Shown: positions 12,436-25,400 of the stretch, in pieces | How positions within the stretch are numbered: the first letter of the stretch is position 1 | Layout: each line of letters begins with the position of its first letter | Source: Chromera velia | Lineage: Eukaryota > Sar > Chromeraceae | DNA length: 64,000 bases | Reading direction: 5' to 3' | Assembly: GCA_018398765.1 (NCBI GenBank) | Contig: JAHBMJ010000310.1 | Coordinates: 1 to 64,000 of the forward strand | Made by a program: the position numbers and the translations under genes | Notes under the pieces: generated by a model | Database searches by the model: none | Seen by the model: the letters and a program-made list of their open reading frames with translations, nothing else | Told to the model about the DNA's origin: nothing

Positions 12436-13001
12436 AGACAGACCCAGGAGAGGAGAGAGGGAATGGAGCGGAGAAACCGGGGATGGAGGGAGAGGAAAAA
12501 AGAGAAAGAGCTCGCAGCTGCTCGATGTGCTTGTCGTACAGTCGATGGATGGATGGATGACCTTAATTGTGTGGGGTCTTTGAGTGTAGATGAGAGGAAC
12601 AATTTGGGAATTAATTCTGCTCTTTTTCCGTACGTTTCCTCCTCTGCACACACGCCTTTTCCTTCCCCATCTTGTTCTTCCTTCCATCCTTCCATTGCCC
12701 TCTCTTGATTTGTGACTGGTGACTGCGTACATGGATAGATCCGAGTGCGTGTCTGACGGAACTCGATTGGTGATTCTCCGGTTGTTGAACTGCTTTTTCT
12801 TTTTTTTTTTTTTCTTTTTTTCAATTTGACCCCAACACCCTTCCCCTTGTGACCCTCATTCAAGAAAACTTGCACCAGAACCTGCACTGTGTGTTGCTAC
12901 TCCTCTTCTAACCCTCTGAGCTAGTGAGCGTCCGTCAGTCAGTCAGACCGAATGAATGAAGAAATGAACGGATGATCTACTTCCTGAGCCTAGCTCGTCA
13001 A

Positions 13002-14609
13002 TCAGCGAAGAGTGATGGACTCGTTATCAGAGAACACACCTCCTCCCAACTTGTCTCCACTTTCCTCTTCTCCCCCTCCCCCAAGACCCCACGCATCACT
13101 CACTTCTCCTGCAGCTTCCTCCCCCTCCCCCTCTTCCCCTTCCTCCTCCTCATTCTCTTCTTCCTCCGCCTTCCCCCCCTCATCTTCATCGGGAGGTGCG
13201 AACACACCCCCAAACGCCTTCTCGGCCACTTCGGAGACGTCCCCTGCCCGGGGCTTATCCTCCTTTCCCCCCTCCTCCTCAGGGGCAGCTATCACATCCA
13301 GGAACCCCAGATCGTCTCCCCCCCAGTCATCTGCCGAAGTGCCGTTGTACCCATCCTCCACCAACTCCCCTCCAGCGTCTTGCTCGGAACACGCCACCAG
13401 ACCCCCCACTTTGGCTAGAAATCGGCTCTTCTTCGCAATCTCTGCAGCCTCAGCGGTCTCGTTCTCTTCCAACCCCTCAAGGAGAATCAAAGACAGCGCG
13501 ACCTCCAGACACGCTGCCACCTTCTTCTCCTCCTCCGACACCTGACGCCCCCCCCGGGTTCTTCTAGGCGAAGTGCGGCGGCGCGGGCTTGTTTGGGGGC
13601 TCCTGCCTAGGTACGGCGAGGACGTTTCGGGGTCTGGGCGCATCTCCAGGTACAGCTGTCTGTCTCCCATCTGACCCCCCGACTTCGCACGGATGCGCAG
13701 ACGGTCGGCAACCCGGTCATATGCTCCCCTGAAGAGCACCTGCAGTTTGATGTGTGCAGTTCGGGACAGGGTCAGCACGATAGCGCCTCGTGCCGCCATG
13801 AGGGGGGGTGTTGCCCTGGCACTGTCTCTCCTTGCAAACTCCCTGGGTCTCTCCATTCTGATCACAGAGAGATCCTCAGCAGCAATCAAAAGCTGGCCTG
13901 TCTCGGTGTCGCATGTCATCTCGACGGCATACGTACGTCCGTCGTTGAGAACCCTTTCGTCTACAAACACGCGCACCTTCCCCTTTGGCATGGGGGCAAG
14001 ACGCCTAGGTCGCTTGCTGGGAAGGGTCCCCCCAGGTCCAAACTTTTCTCCTTCCCCTAGAAGGTCTAGACCCCCCCCTGTGGTGTGTCTGTGGGTGTTG
14101 GGGGGGAGGCTGCGGAATCGAAATCTTTCGGGGCGGTCGACTTCATCCGGGGCCCTGAGGGTGACTGGCTGTGTGCAGAGGTTGCATAGGAAGTTGGAAT
14201 TCTCCCTTGCACTCTTGCCCCAATCTTCGTGACTGTATACAGAGGTGACCTGTTGCAAACGTCCGAGGATCTCTTTGTTCTCTCTCAACCTTTGGGCTTC
14301 TGAACTTTTGCGGTCGGGTCTTTCTCCTACCCTGGGGGATGGGAGGACTTTGGAGAGAGTCGGCAGTGCTTTGACATCTTCCATTCTTTGCCATAAAAGT
14401 CTGTTTAGTCTCTCAATCTCTGCCTGCCTCTCCTCTCGAAGACGATCTCTCTTTCCGTTGCTCTTCAGAACAGAAAGGCCGAGCGTGCGGGGGGTTCCCG
14501 TGTCGAGAGAGGGCTCTATTGTCTTCAGACGCTCTCGGTGACTGTGCAAAGACCGCTCGCGTGCGCGGTCCGCACAGATTTTGTTTCCTTCCAGGATGGT
14601 TCGAAACAT
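13002..14609 (-). CDS. CFAP97-domain (Hemingway-like) protein
   Basis: A 535-residue frame from ATG at 14609. Residues ~20-75 carry the CFAP97-type signature: a His/Arg-rich segment, the IEPSLDT motif, then a basic coiled stretch ending in ERLNRLLWQRMEDV. Residues ~105-130 match the family's second block (RENKEILGRLQ ... EDW). A middle region of mixed predicted strands follows, then a very acidic Glu/Gly-rich C-terminus (~residues 440-535). CFAP97-family proteins are linked to motile cilia and flagella in animals and protists; that role here is inference. An AG acceptor lies just upstream of the ATG, so a short 5' exon near 14690-14740 may exist. The 3' end faces the AT-rich island at 10-12 kb. 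Confidence 0.75.
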   Translation of the reverse strand: MFRTILEGNKICADRARERSLHSHRERLKTIEPSLDTGTPRTLGLSVLKSNGKRDRLREERQAEIERLNRLLWQRMEDVKALPTLSKVLPSPRVGERPDRKSSEAQRLRENKEILGRLQQVTSVYSHEDWGKSARENSNFLCNLCTQPVTLRAPDEVDRPERFRFRSLPPNTHRHTTGGGLDLLGEGEKFGPGGTLPSKRPRRLAPMPKGKVRVFVDERVLNDGRTYAVEMTCDTETGQLLIAAEDLSVIRMERPREFARRDSARATPPLMAARGAIVLTLSRTAHIKLQVLFRGAYDRVADRLRIRAKSGGQMGDRQLYLEMRPDPETSSPYLGRSPQTSPRRRTSPRRTRGGRQVSEEEKKVAACLEVALSLILLEGLEENETAEAAEIAKKSRFLAKVGGLVACSEQDAGGELVEDGYNGTSADDWGGDDLGFLDVIAAPEEEGGKEDKPRAGDVSEVAEKAFGGVFAPPDEDEGGKAEEEENEEEEGEEGEGEEAAGEVSDAWGLGGGGEEESGDKLGGGVFSDNESITLR

Positions 14610-14929
14610 CCTGGCTGCAACGATTGGAGGGACACTTGAGGAAGGTCAGTCAGAATGAGCGACGACACAACAGGGAAAGAACTTTTCAACAAGATCTTCG
14701 ACGGCCAATGCAGCCCTCTGGATCTCCGTCGGTCAATTGGCTCTTGGGACTTCACCCTTTCTTTCTGTCTCTGTTCTACCCACTACCAAAATGAAACCGA
14801 CTCAGACATCGCACTTCCGCAGTAAGACGCGACCTCGAAGCTTCAGCCGAGCACCGCACTGTATGATGCATGGGGACTTCAAATCACATCTGTATCTGAG
14901 ATTTTTTTAAAAAAAATTATCGTTAAAAA

Positions 14930-15473
14930 AAATCCGTCCCCTGTGCATTGATTTGTACCGACTTTTTATTTACTGGTGCCTACAGCAATGAATAAATCTG
15001 TCTGAATTCCTAAAATTGCTAGCAACGTCAACCTACCTATGCCTTTCCTTTCTGCACTTCTGACGGGAGTCTCTACTTCCCACACGCACTCCGAAAGGCC
15101 TCTTTCTTAGAGAAAAAGCCCAAAGAAAGGGCCAAAAGCAAACCGTTGTTCTGTTCCTCCCTGCTTCCAGATAAAGCAACACATGAAAAAAAGTGCCCGA
15201 AAAGGCTGTGCTTCCCTGATCTAACCGTCAGGATTCATTCGGAAAAATATGGAGACTACAGAACAACACAGCTTTCATTATCTTTCATTGAATGATTCCC
15301 TCAAAATCTTCTCTCTGTGCTGTCTAAGAAGCAATCGGAGGACTCTTCTTTCCGTATATATTCATGCATGCACTATCTTCCCTGTCTCGCCATATGCGTA
15401 GACGGCGCTATGCCTAAACATGCATACCGGGACCACCTTCAAAAACTCGGTACAAATCAATGCCCGGAGGATC
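14930..15473. repeat. long tandem-repeat segment X, copy 1
   Basis: A ~545-bp segment beginning with CCCCTGTGCATTGATTTG and ending with GCCCGGAGGATC. It recurs at high identity at 17318-19318, where it is interrupted by a LINE. Copy 1 preserves the uninterrupted insertion site near 15354 (CCGTATATATTCATG). No coding potential was recognised. Confidence 0.85.
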
Positions 15474-16067
15474 AGCACCAAAAATCTTTAAACTCGATTT
15501 TCTCAAAACGACCCTTTTTTTCTTTAGACGTTCTGTACAAGGGAACGCGACCGATTAGCCACCCAGCTGGCCCAACAGGTAGGTGACTTGGACTAGAACT
15601 TGGACTTACTCTCTCTCTCCTTCCCTTATCTCCTTCCTCTTACTTTCTATTCTCACACAGCAGTCATTTTGGGACACCCCCCCATTTTTCACTGACTTAT
15701 GCACATCTAGTGCTCTTTTTTGAAGTCTGTCGCCCTGGTTCCCCAGCACCCCTCCCCCCGGCATCTTTTTTATCTTTCATCCCTCTCATAATCCATACCC
15801 CTCACTTTGCCTCTCTCTCGCCTTTCATGAATTCATACATTCACATCATATTCACACTCAAAAAAAGTGTACCTGGGTTCCCCTCAGCAGACCTAGTCCC
15901 TTCATGAAGCACAGTTTGCAGCTGCACATAGACAGAAAGACAGAAAGAGAGACAACAAGAGAGGGAAAGGGGTATAAGAGAAGGAGACAAAGAACACTTA
16001 CACTTACGTTTACACACATACATACATACACATACACACATACACACACACACACATACACACACAC

Positions 16068-16113
<46 letters not shown>

Positions 16114-17013
16114 ACACACACACACATACACATATACATACACATATACATACACACACACACACACACACATACACACACACACACGCATATACACACA
16201 GACAGAGGTATGCTTCTGCCCCATCGCAACTACTCATTTGAAGATACACGTACACCTATATGGCCCACACAGAGGGATGAAAGGAAAACTGAGGCTAAAA
16301 ATAGACCTAAAATTCGAAAGAACTGACTTTTAGAGTCACTCCTGACACAGCCACGGGCAAAAGTCCTCTGCCCACTGGAGGTATCCAATTGACGTCAAAC
16401 ACCTGCATTCAAGAAAAAAACAGGGATGAAGATGCAAAGGTGCCCATCGGCACCAAAAATCTTTAAACTCGATTTTCTGAAAACGACCTTTTTTTTCTTT
16501 AGACATTCTGTACAAGGGAATGTGACCGATTGGCTAGCCAGCTGGCCTAACAGGCAAGTGACTTGCTAATGGACTTACTCTCTCTCTCTTTCCCTTGTCT
16601 CCTTCCTCTTGTTTTCTGTTCTCACACAGCAGTCATTTTGGGATACCCCCCCATTTTTCACTGACTTGTGCACATCTAGTGCTCTTTTCTGAAGTCTGTT
16701 GCCCTGGTTCCCCAGCACCCCTCCCCCTGGCATCTTTCTTATCTTTCATCCCTCTCACAAACCATACCCCTCACTTTGCCTCTCTCGCGTCTTTCATGAA
16801 TTCATACATTCATATCACATTCATACTTGAAAAAAGTGTACCTGAGCTCCCCTCAGCAGACTCAGTCCCTTCATGAAGCGCAGTCTGCAGGTGCACACAG
16901 ATCAAAAGACAGAAAGAGAGACAACAAGAGAGGAAAGGGGGTATGAGAGAAGGAGATAAAGAACACTTACACTTACACTTACGCTTACACACACACATAC
17001 ATACACAGACACA

Positions 17014-17062
<49 letters not shown>

Positions 17063-17317
17063 GCATATACACACAGACAGAGGTATGCTTCTGCCCGATC
17101 GCAACTACCCATTCGAGGACATACGTGCACCTATACGGCCCACACAGAGGGATGAAGGGAAAACTAAGGCCAAAAATGGACCTAAAATTTGAAAGAACTG
17201 ACTTTTAGAGTCACTCCTGGCACAGCCGCGGGCAAAGGTCCTCTGCCCACTGGAGATGTCCAATTAACGTCAAACACCTGCATTCAAGAAAAAAACAGGG
17301 ATGAAGATGCAAGGGTG
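15474..17317. repeat. long tandem-repeat segment Y, two direct copies
   Basis: Two direct copies, about 15474-16446 and 16447-17317. Each starts with GCACCAAAAATCTTTAAAC and ends with GGATGAAGATGCAARGGTGCCC. Each contains a (CA)n microsatellite (about 16015-16203 and 16985-17080) of different length. The copies differ at scattered positions, so they are not a very recent duplication. Order across the region is X-Y-Y-X. Confidence 0.85.
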
Positions 17318-19170
17318 CCCATCCCCTGGGCATTGATTTGTACCAACTTTTTATTTACTGGTGCCTACAGCAATGAATAAATCTGTCTGAATTCCTAAAA
17401 TTGCTAGCAACGTCAACCTATCTATACCTTTCCTTTCTGCACTTCTGACGGGAGTCTCTACTTCCCATATACACTCCGAAAGGCCTCTTTCTTAGAGAAA
17501 AAGACCAAACAAAGGGCTAAAGCAAACCGTTGTTCTGTTTCCCCCTGCTTCCAGATAAAGCAACACATAAAAAAAAGTGCCCGAAAAGGCTGTGCTTCCC
17601 TGATCTAACCGTCAGGATTCATTCGGAAAAATATGGAGACTATAGAATAACACAGCTTTTATTGAATGATTCACTCAAAATTTTCTCTCTGTGCTGTTTA
17701 AGAAGCAATCGGAGGACTCTTCTTTCCGTATGATGATCTCTGTTTCCTTGCTCATTCCGTCTCAGATCTGCAAAAAAAGTTCTCAGCCTTGGAAAGGTAT
17801 TGTAAGGAATGAGGATTGACTATGAAATTAAAGAAAACGAAAATCTTGCGTCTGTCTGCCTTAGCTCTGGGGCAGTCTGCAGGTAGAGTCATGTATGGTG
17901 GGACGGAAGTTGAATGGACATCCCAATACAAATATCTGGGGTGTGTTTTCTTTGAAGGGGGGTGCTTGAACAAGACAATTGAGTCCCGTATTGCTTCTGC
18001 TTCGCAGGCTCTGGGAGGGGTAATTGGATTGATTGCGAGCATGGGCCCGCTCAGCATTGACGTACAGGTAACAGTTTTTAGAGCCTGCTGGACCCCCGTA
18101 GTGCTCTACTGCCTTAAATATCTGCCAGTACGGGATGCAGACCTGCTCGCTCTTGATGCTTTGCAGCTTTAGTTTGCCCGTTGGTGTGGTCATTTGTCTG
18201 CTCGCAGCCTCCGCCTGCCATTTCTTTGCATCCTTAGTCTTCTTCCCTGCAAAGCCCTTCTCTGCTCCCGCGTAGCTGACTGGTGGCACTCTCTTTCCAT
18301 CACAACACACACTATTCCTGCAGCCATGTTGTATACCTGGAAGAATAACTGCTGCCAACAATTCATGAGATCTATAGACAAGCTGCTTTGTTGGGCTGAT
18401 TTGATTTCTGTCTGCTCGCTGAGGGTCGAGCCCGATCTGTCTTCCCAATGCGGGCAGAATGGTCGTAGGACACAAGGCACCGGCTCACTTTTCTTCAAGG
18501 GTAAGGTGAGACAGACAGTTGCAAAAGAATGCATGAAGGCTTCTGAGGATGATGGACAATCTTCCTCTCACTTCCCCTTCCTTGCTAGACTCACCCCTCT
18601 GCAGCGCGACTTCCCGTCCTCCCGCCATATGTTTGTCTTCCTCCTGTGCAGCAAGTCATCCTCCGGTGTTCTTTCCATCTTTACCCTTCCCCGTTTTGCC
18701 CTGTCGGTTACGGATGGCTCGATCTTTTCTTTTTTGCACATGCTAACATATAACCCGATGGGTAGGCAAGGTGGGCTGCCTGTTGGTTGCTTTGATAGAA
18801 AGCTGTGCACCTATGAAGCCTACTGCCGGTGTGTAAATGATTTTATTCATCGGCTCTCTGTCTGCCCCCGATGGACTGCCGAACAAGGCTTTTTACAGTG
18901 GTTGGCATTAATTCAATCAGACTGCTTCACTCGTTGTGACTCACCTTTTGCATCCGCCTCCTTTTCTGATCTGGGGGTTCGCAAGTTCATTACATTACTC
19001 TTGTGCTCTCAACGCTCTCTCCTCTTTATGATTTCTTGCCATATTGTAGTAAATGATTGATTAGATTAAGTTCGAATAACTGTCGTCCACTTAGCTTGCA
19101 GCTGGCATAATTGAACAGACCCATGCATGTATGCGCCGCCCGGGAGTTCTAACTCCACCTAGGGTTTAGC

Positions 19171-19203
<33 letters not shown>

Positions 19204-19318
19204 GTATTCATGCATGCACTATCTTCCCTGTCTCGCCATGTGCGTAGACGGCGCTATGCCTGAATATGCATACCGGAACCACTTTCAAAAAGTCGGTACA
19301 AATCAATGCCCGGGGGAT
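17318..19318. repeat. segment X, copy 2, split by a LINE insertion
   Basis: The left part (17318-17731) matches 14930-15357 and the right part (19204-19318) matches 15361-15473. The intervening 1.47 kb is a LINE fragment. The tetranucleotide GTAT at both borders (17728-17731, 19204-19207) looks like a target-site duplication. Confidence 0.85.
17732..19203 (+). mobile_element. 5'-truncated, inactivated non-LTR retrotransposon (LINE) fragment
   Basis: The reading frame 17732-19060 begins exactly at the DD of the reverse-transcriptase (A/Y)xDD box, followed by the conserved stretch LQ-KKF-AL-RYC, KLKKTKIL and the YKYLGCVF block of the RT thumb. This marks a LINE-type RT C-terminal half. The frame is broken only by a TGA at 17807-17809, where family members usually have Trp, and a TAG at 18170-18172. 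Beyond lies a ~290-residue unrecognised C-terminal region. The 3' end is an (ATCA)n tail at about 19171-19203. No poly-A is seen. It is dead as a mobile element. Confidence 0.85.
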
Positions 19319-20188
19319 CTGTCCATCTGTATATTAGAAATCATATGAAGGCGCAGCGCGCGCCTTCAATTTGGTCAAGGGTCCAACGGCGGCCCGGATT
19401 GAATCAGAGTCTAGTTGATTGGGCTCCGTCAGTCTTAATTTCAGTTCTAATCGATCCCTGAGTTTGGTGCAACGGGTCTTTCCATGCGTAGCTTAGCCTG
19501 ACAGCACGTTGGCATTTCAGGGCTTCGGCCCGGGCTTTTATACATATAATGGGATGTTAATATTTGTGTTTTAAGCGGGTCTTTGCATCTTAATTTTATC
19601 TGAAATCGGGAGTCCCTAGCAGTACCTAGCAGTCCCACATCACAGCGGGGAGCATCTAAGATTTATCGTACGCCAAGACGAAACAAGATGACATACGTTC
19701 GAAATTACCCCCAATATGGGCTCAAAAGTTGGTAACCCCACATAACGAAACATTTTAGGTCATGGCTTTATCACCTCGAATGTTAGTGGTCATTACACTG
19801 ATTGTATGTATGATGGTACATGATGGTCTTAACTACTAGCTTAACCAGTAAGTGTATATAAAATAAATCAAAAAATATAATTTTGCTACACAGTTTAACA
19901 TAGTCCGCACTGTTTGCATCTATATACATTGAAAACAAAAAAAACTGAATCAATTTCAAATAATTTTAATTCATATTTATATATATTTATATTTGTAAAC
20001 TCTCTAAAACTGTAGACGAACCGTTTATACGTATAATAAAAAAAATTAATATAGAGCGAGCAGAATTAAAAACTGAGAATTCTCTCAATCACTTTCAAAA
20101 TTTAAAAAATGCTTCTCAGCGTTTTCACTTTTGAAACATGAATCATACAGGCAGACTTTAATATATAGACAGATGTTTCGATTCATTC
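19319..20188. other. AT-rich intergenic island
   Basis: Begins with a mixed-composition block containing the palindrome GAAGGCGC...GCGCCTTC near 19345, then becomes strongly AT-rich from about 19660 to the 3' end of the ankyrin gene. No gene was recognised. Confidence 0.6.
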
Positions 20189-22344
20189 TCACGAGGTCCG
20201 TCCTCGCCCCCTTTCACCTTGATCCCATCTCCGATCTTTCAGATCGATCACTTTAGAGATCTTCCGGTTTGCAATACGCGCGTTTTGCCCCCTGTAAACA
20301 GCTTCGCCTTGAGAAGATGCAAGAAAGGGTCTGCAGGCCTTTCGAATTGCCATCTCGTCTCTCTCTGCACTGAACAGGTCCATCAGAAGAAGCCTTGATG
20401 GATGCGCAAACGCACTCAGAGACTTCGGAGTAGAATCCAGAGCGAGGCGCTCCTTCTTGTCTTCGACGCTTAGCAGTTCTCGCAGCACCCGCACGCGTTC
20501 CTCGGAGGAGGAGTGGGTCCTCTCCCCTGCGTCATCGCTGTCCTCACTCCTCTCGCTCCCTTCTTTCTCTTCTGAGGCAGACACGATGAACGGACACGCG
20601 AACAACGTCGCAATGCACAGAGTATGCCCACGAGCCCCTCCCTGCAGGTCCACACACAAAGGGGATCGTCGGGAAGGAAGGAAGGGAGGAAGGAAGGAAG
20701 GAGGCGGGATTACGCAAGGAAGGAAAAGATCACGTGATGATGGGCAGAACGGATTGATCATCGATGATATATTCGCTGCTGCTATACAAGACCTGACGCT
20801 CATGGGATTACAAAAAAGAATCAGCATGAACGTATGGAAGACCTGTGACATGCAGTGGTCGGGCACTCACTTCTTGAGTGTGAAACAGAAAGTTTGAAAA
20901 CAGGCAAGTAAGTTTGCTTCTACATTCATTTCCACTCACTAACCCGTGCTGCAAGATGCAGGCAGGTTTCTCCTCTGTCTTCTGACTGTGCGAGAAGAAA
21001 GGAGGCCTCCACAGGACCGCATTCACTCAGCAGAAACCGCACACAGTTGAAGGCTCCAGAGGAACACGCCGACATGAGAGGAGTCCACCCTCGTCCATCC
21101 CTCGCGTCGCTCCGTGCACCCCCGAGGCGAATGATTGTCTCGAGGCAGGACACGTGACCCGATGAAGCAGCGAAGTGGGCCGGCTGCAGTCGTGTGTGTG
21201 GCCAGTGGCAGCGAGTCGATGAATGAGTAATAGATTGAATGGAGGAAAGACAAACGCGTTTTTAGGAGCAGTCAGTCAGTCAGTCAGTCAATCAGTCAGT
21301 CAGTCAGTCAGTCAGTCAGTGAGTCAGTCAGTCAGTCAGTGAGTCAGTCAGTCAGTGAGTCAGTCAGTCAGTCAGTCAGTCAGTCAGTGAGTCAGTCAGT
21401 CAGTCAGTCAGTGAGTCAGTCAGTCAGTGAGTCAGTCAGTCAGTGAGTCAGTGAGTCAGTCAGTCAGTCAGTCAGTCAGCCTGCCAGCCAATCGACCAAT
21501 CAACAAATTAATCAATGAATCTGTCAATCAATCAGGCAGCTTGTCAGTCAAGAAAACAATCGCCACATTTGCACCTATACGCTCGCTGATGACTGATCGA
21601 CCCAAAGGACATAAAAGCACCAGAGTGAGTGTGCAGACATCAAATGACTCTCTCCATGATTCGAATAAATCTTTGGATTGATTGACTGCATAAATTCTCT
21701 CTCATGTTTCTTTCTCTGTTCTCGCCTCTAACCTGCACTTCTGGGTGTATCTCTGGGGGTCTCTTTCTTCTGAAGGAAGGAGGCTTGAGACGTTCCGACT
21801 CTCCAGACATGACCCCGAGGTATTGCACTGCACTCTCCGTCCTTCCTCCTCCTTCCTGTCCCTCTGTATCCTCTTCTTCCTCCTGCAAGGCGGTGGACCA
21901 CACCTCCACAGGGCCGCCTGCGTTGATCAGGTGCGTGAGGAGAGTCGAGTTTCCGCTTCTGCAGTCAGACACAGACAGACAGACAGACAAACAAACAGAA
22001 TGACAGACAGACAGACAGGCAGACAGACAGGCAGACAGACAGACAGACAGACAGACACACACAGACAGACAGACAGACAGACACACACACACAGACAGAC
22101 AGGCAGACAATTAATGTTGTTCCATTTCTTTCCGTCACAGAGATACACAGAGATCAAGAGAGCAAAACGCCCGAAAAAGAAAAAAGGGAAGAGCATTGAA
22201 CAGGCAGAGGAAAGGAAGGGAGAAAGCAAAAGCACTGACCGGCAGGCAAAGTGTGTGGGCAGAAGGCCTAGGGGGTTCAAGTCTTTTGGAGACGCCCGAC
22301 CTTCTCTGCACACAGAGACACATGCCAGCAAGTAGACAGTCATT

Positions 22345-22378
<34 letters not shown>

Positions 22379-22400
22379 CAGACACACACTCACTCACTCA

Positions 22401-22433
<33 letters not shown>

Positions 22434-25400
22434 GCACACATATACACACATACACATACACACACACACATGCGCGCGTCCATGAAGAGAGAGAGTATGA
22501 GTACGAGCGCCAATGTTTCTCAGTCGACTACTACTGGGCTTCTATTGAGCCACAGAGAAAGAAACAAAATGCGAATTTTTCAATCCAACCCAGCAGACGA
22601 AACGCAGAACACAGAAGAAGAAAAGTTTTCGATGGGACATATGTTGATAGATAAATCACGGCAATCTGCTCTACCAACCGTATCTCTGGTGAATGGACTG
22701 ACTGACTGACCGAATCAACTGGACGACCTTCTCTGTGAGGCCCTTGTCGCACAGATCCCATATCGTCTCCAAGGCGCCTCTCATCCTTTCTACCAAAGAC
22801 TGGTGACGTGTCCCTGTACCCATGGTCACTCCCAACAGAAGGTCCCGGTCCTCCTTCCCCCCCCGCCTGTTCACTCCTCCCCCCCCAACGCCCTCCCGAG
22901 AACGAAGGCCGGAGTTCCACAGAGCCAGCAGACGCACCACCTCTTCTCTTCCGGCCATCACAGCAAGCTGCAGAGCTCCCCTTCCCTCAGGGTCTTTAGC
23001 AGATTCGTCTGCGCCATACTGCAGGAGCTGCAGGACAGAGCATGCAACTCCCTCTCGAGCAGCCAGGAGCAGGGGGGTCAACCCGTCTCCGTCTCTGTCC
23101 TCCAGTCCGCATTTCAGAAGAGTGACCTCCAAGAGAAGGGCGATGCACCCGTGGTTGGAGGGTCGCACGGCAGCGAGATGAAGGGCTGTCCTTCCTTTGT
23201 TCGTCTTCTGGGGCAGCAGCGGTTCCCCAGAGGGCCTCATCCTTGAGGATTCTGCTATCAGAGGTTCCGACCTCTTCCTCTGCTTCCTCAAGTGACTCAT
23301 CAGACGCGCAAGCTGGCCGCTCTGCATTGCACACAATCAAAGACTCTAGGTCCGTCACATTAGAGTAAAAAGATTTCCAGAGGTTTTGAAAGCGGCCATT
23401 TAAAAAAATGTGGGCAAAGTGCAGGAATGAAGGGGACAACGGTCAAATCCTGGAGGTGAGGGGAGGGGATTGAGTGAGTGGTGCATGGGAGTTCTCCCTG
23501 ATCACATTCATTCTGCATGATCCCATCCGATGTTTGTTTAGGTCTGTGTGTGTTTGCTTCTTTGTGTCGGTCGGACAGGAGACAACAGTATCAATGAGCC
23601 TGAACAAATGTTTGTTCCCTTCTGACTGACCAGTCCAAAGAAGGCCGCGTAGTGAAAGGCCGTCCATCCATTCACGTCAGGGTTTAGAGGGTCGGCATAC
23701 CCAAACACGCGGAGAAAGCCTTCTGCGGGGAATTTTTGGGAATTGTGACAGAAAAGAGATAAACTCCAAGTGCAAGCATGTGGAATGAATGGAACACTAG
23801 ACAGACTGCATTGTGCAGGAAGTTCATGCATGGTTGATTGTCAGAAAAAGAAGGAAATCCGAAGAGCTCCGCGTCAAGAGAAAAGAAAGAAACAAGGGAA
23901 CGAGAGAACACGGAAGAGAAGAGAAGAGAAGAGAAAACGAACACAAATGCGCGACATCAAAAGGACTCTGCGTTGTCTCCCCTCTTCTCCTATCTGCGTC
24001 CCTGTCCCGTGATTGATGGGCGTCTATAAAAGGAAGGACAGCAAAAACAAATCAAGAAGGAAGAAAGAACGAAAGAAATCAAGAACAAAGAAAGAACGAA
24101 AGAAAGAAAGAACGAAAGAACGAAAGAAAGAAAGAAAGAAAGAAAGAAAGAAATCTATCCGAGGACATACACACAGAAAGAGATCCATGCAACAATGCGT
24201 CAACCGACCGAGGTGCCCCTCTGAGGTCCCCAACGCAGAGAGAAGCAGAGCTGCATGCAGAGGTGTGCGACAGAGAACCCCCGCGGGGCTGTTGGCGCTG
24301 AAAGACGACGGGGACCCCATCGCGGCTTCTCGGCAGACCTGCAGACAAACTTGTGAGCAGGCAGGGATTTGTGCAATTCTGGCCGACCCTCTTGATCAGG
24401 TTGATTCATTGGTAAACAAAGCTCAGATTGATTGATTGAGAAAAAGGAGGAAGAGAGATAAGTCAGGATTCCGAAAGTTATCCTGCAAAAACAAATCCAA
24501 GAATGTATTCCAATAGAAGATCATCAATTGGCTCGAGCACAGAGAAAAGAGCCTGGCCATGAAGCTATAGGTCAGCAGAGCCAATCAGCAAGACAATTCT
24601 GATTTCCTTCCTCTCACCTCCAGGGCATCGCAGATTGCTCTCTCCCTCTGATCCTCTTTGAAGTTTACCCCACCGCCTCTCTTCATTCTGTCGCCTTCTG
24701 CCTCTTTAAGCTTCCACGATCCGCCCCCTGGGTCTGGAGACGCGTCTCTCTCTTTCCCTCTCTTCCCGCCCCCTCCAGTCCGGGAAGCGAACCCTCTGGA
24801 GAGGAGCAATGCCCGAATGTCTGTCGAGGGTGCAAGGTCAACTGCCGTCACACCCAGAGAGAGGGCCTCAGACGCCCCTGTTTGGTCTGACCTCTCTTTG
24901 AATCTACCCGCACCTCCTGCGTAGAGGGTCCTGAGGTCCGACAGAGACCCACCTGCCACCACCTCTGCGATCTCTCGCAACGCGGGACACCCACAGACAT
25001 CAACTTGTGTCCCTCCACTTTTCTCTCCCCCATCCTCAGTCTTTGTCTCTTTCCCCTTGTCCTTCTCTTTCTGCTCCTCCCCCTTCCCCACTCCACTAGG
25101 GGAGGACGGAGAAACCGCCACTGCTGATGCGTTCGGGTCTGCTCCCGACAAGAGAAGGGGCGAGACGAGGGCAGGAACTCCAGAAAAAGCGGCGTAGTGG
25201 AGAGGGAGAAAGCCCGAAAGGTCCCGAAACCACACCATTCTTCTCACAAGCTGCACAGTGTCACAAGGCAGTACTCCGACTTGAACGTACCTTTCTCTTT
25301 TTGCTCCCCCCCCCCCAAAGCTGCGAACAAAAGGGAGAGGAGCGGACAAAAGAAGAGTGAAAAGCCTTTCCTGGCAGACAAATATGGCCTCTGCAGTGTG

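Noticed and set aside
14071-17155. Cys-Val/Thr-His repeat proteins from (CA)n and (TG)n runs
   Set aside because: Dinucleotide translation artefacts; no conserved flanking sequence.
19447-19638. Possible structural RNA near 19380-19560
   Set aside because: Short palindromes only; no cloverleaf, box elements or rRNA signature could be recognised.
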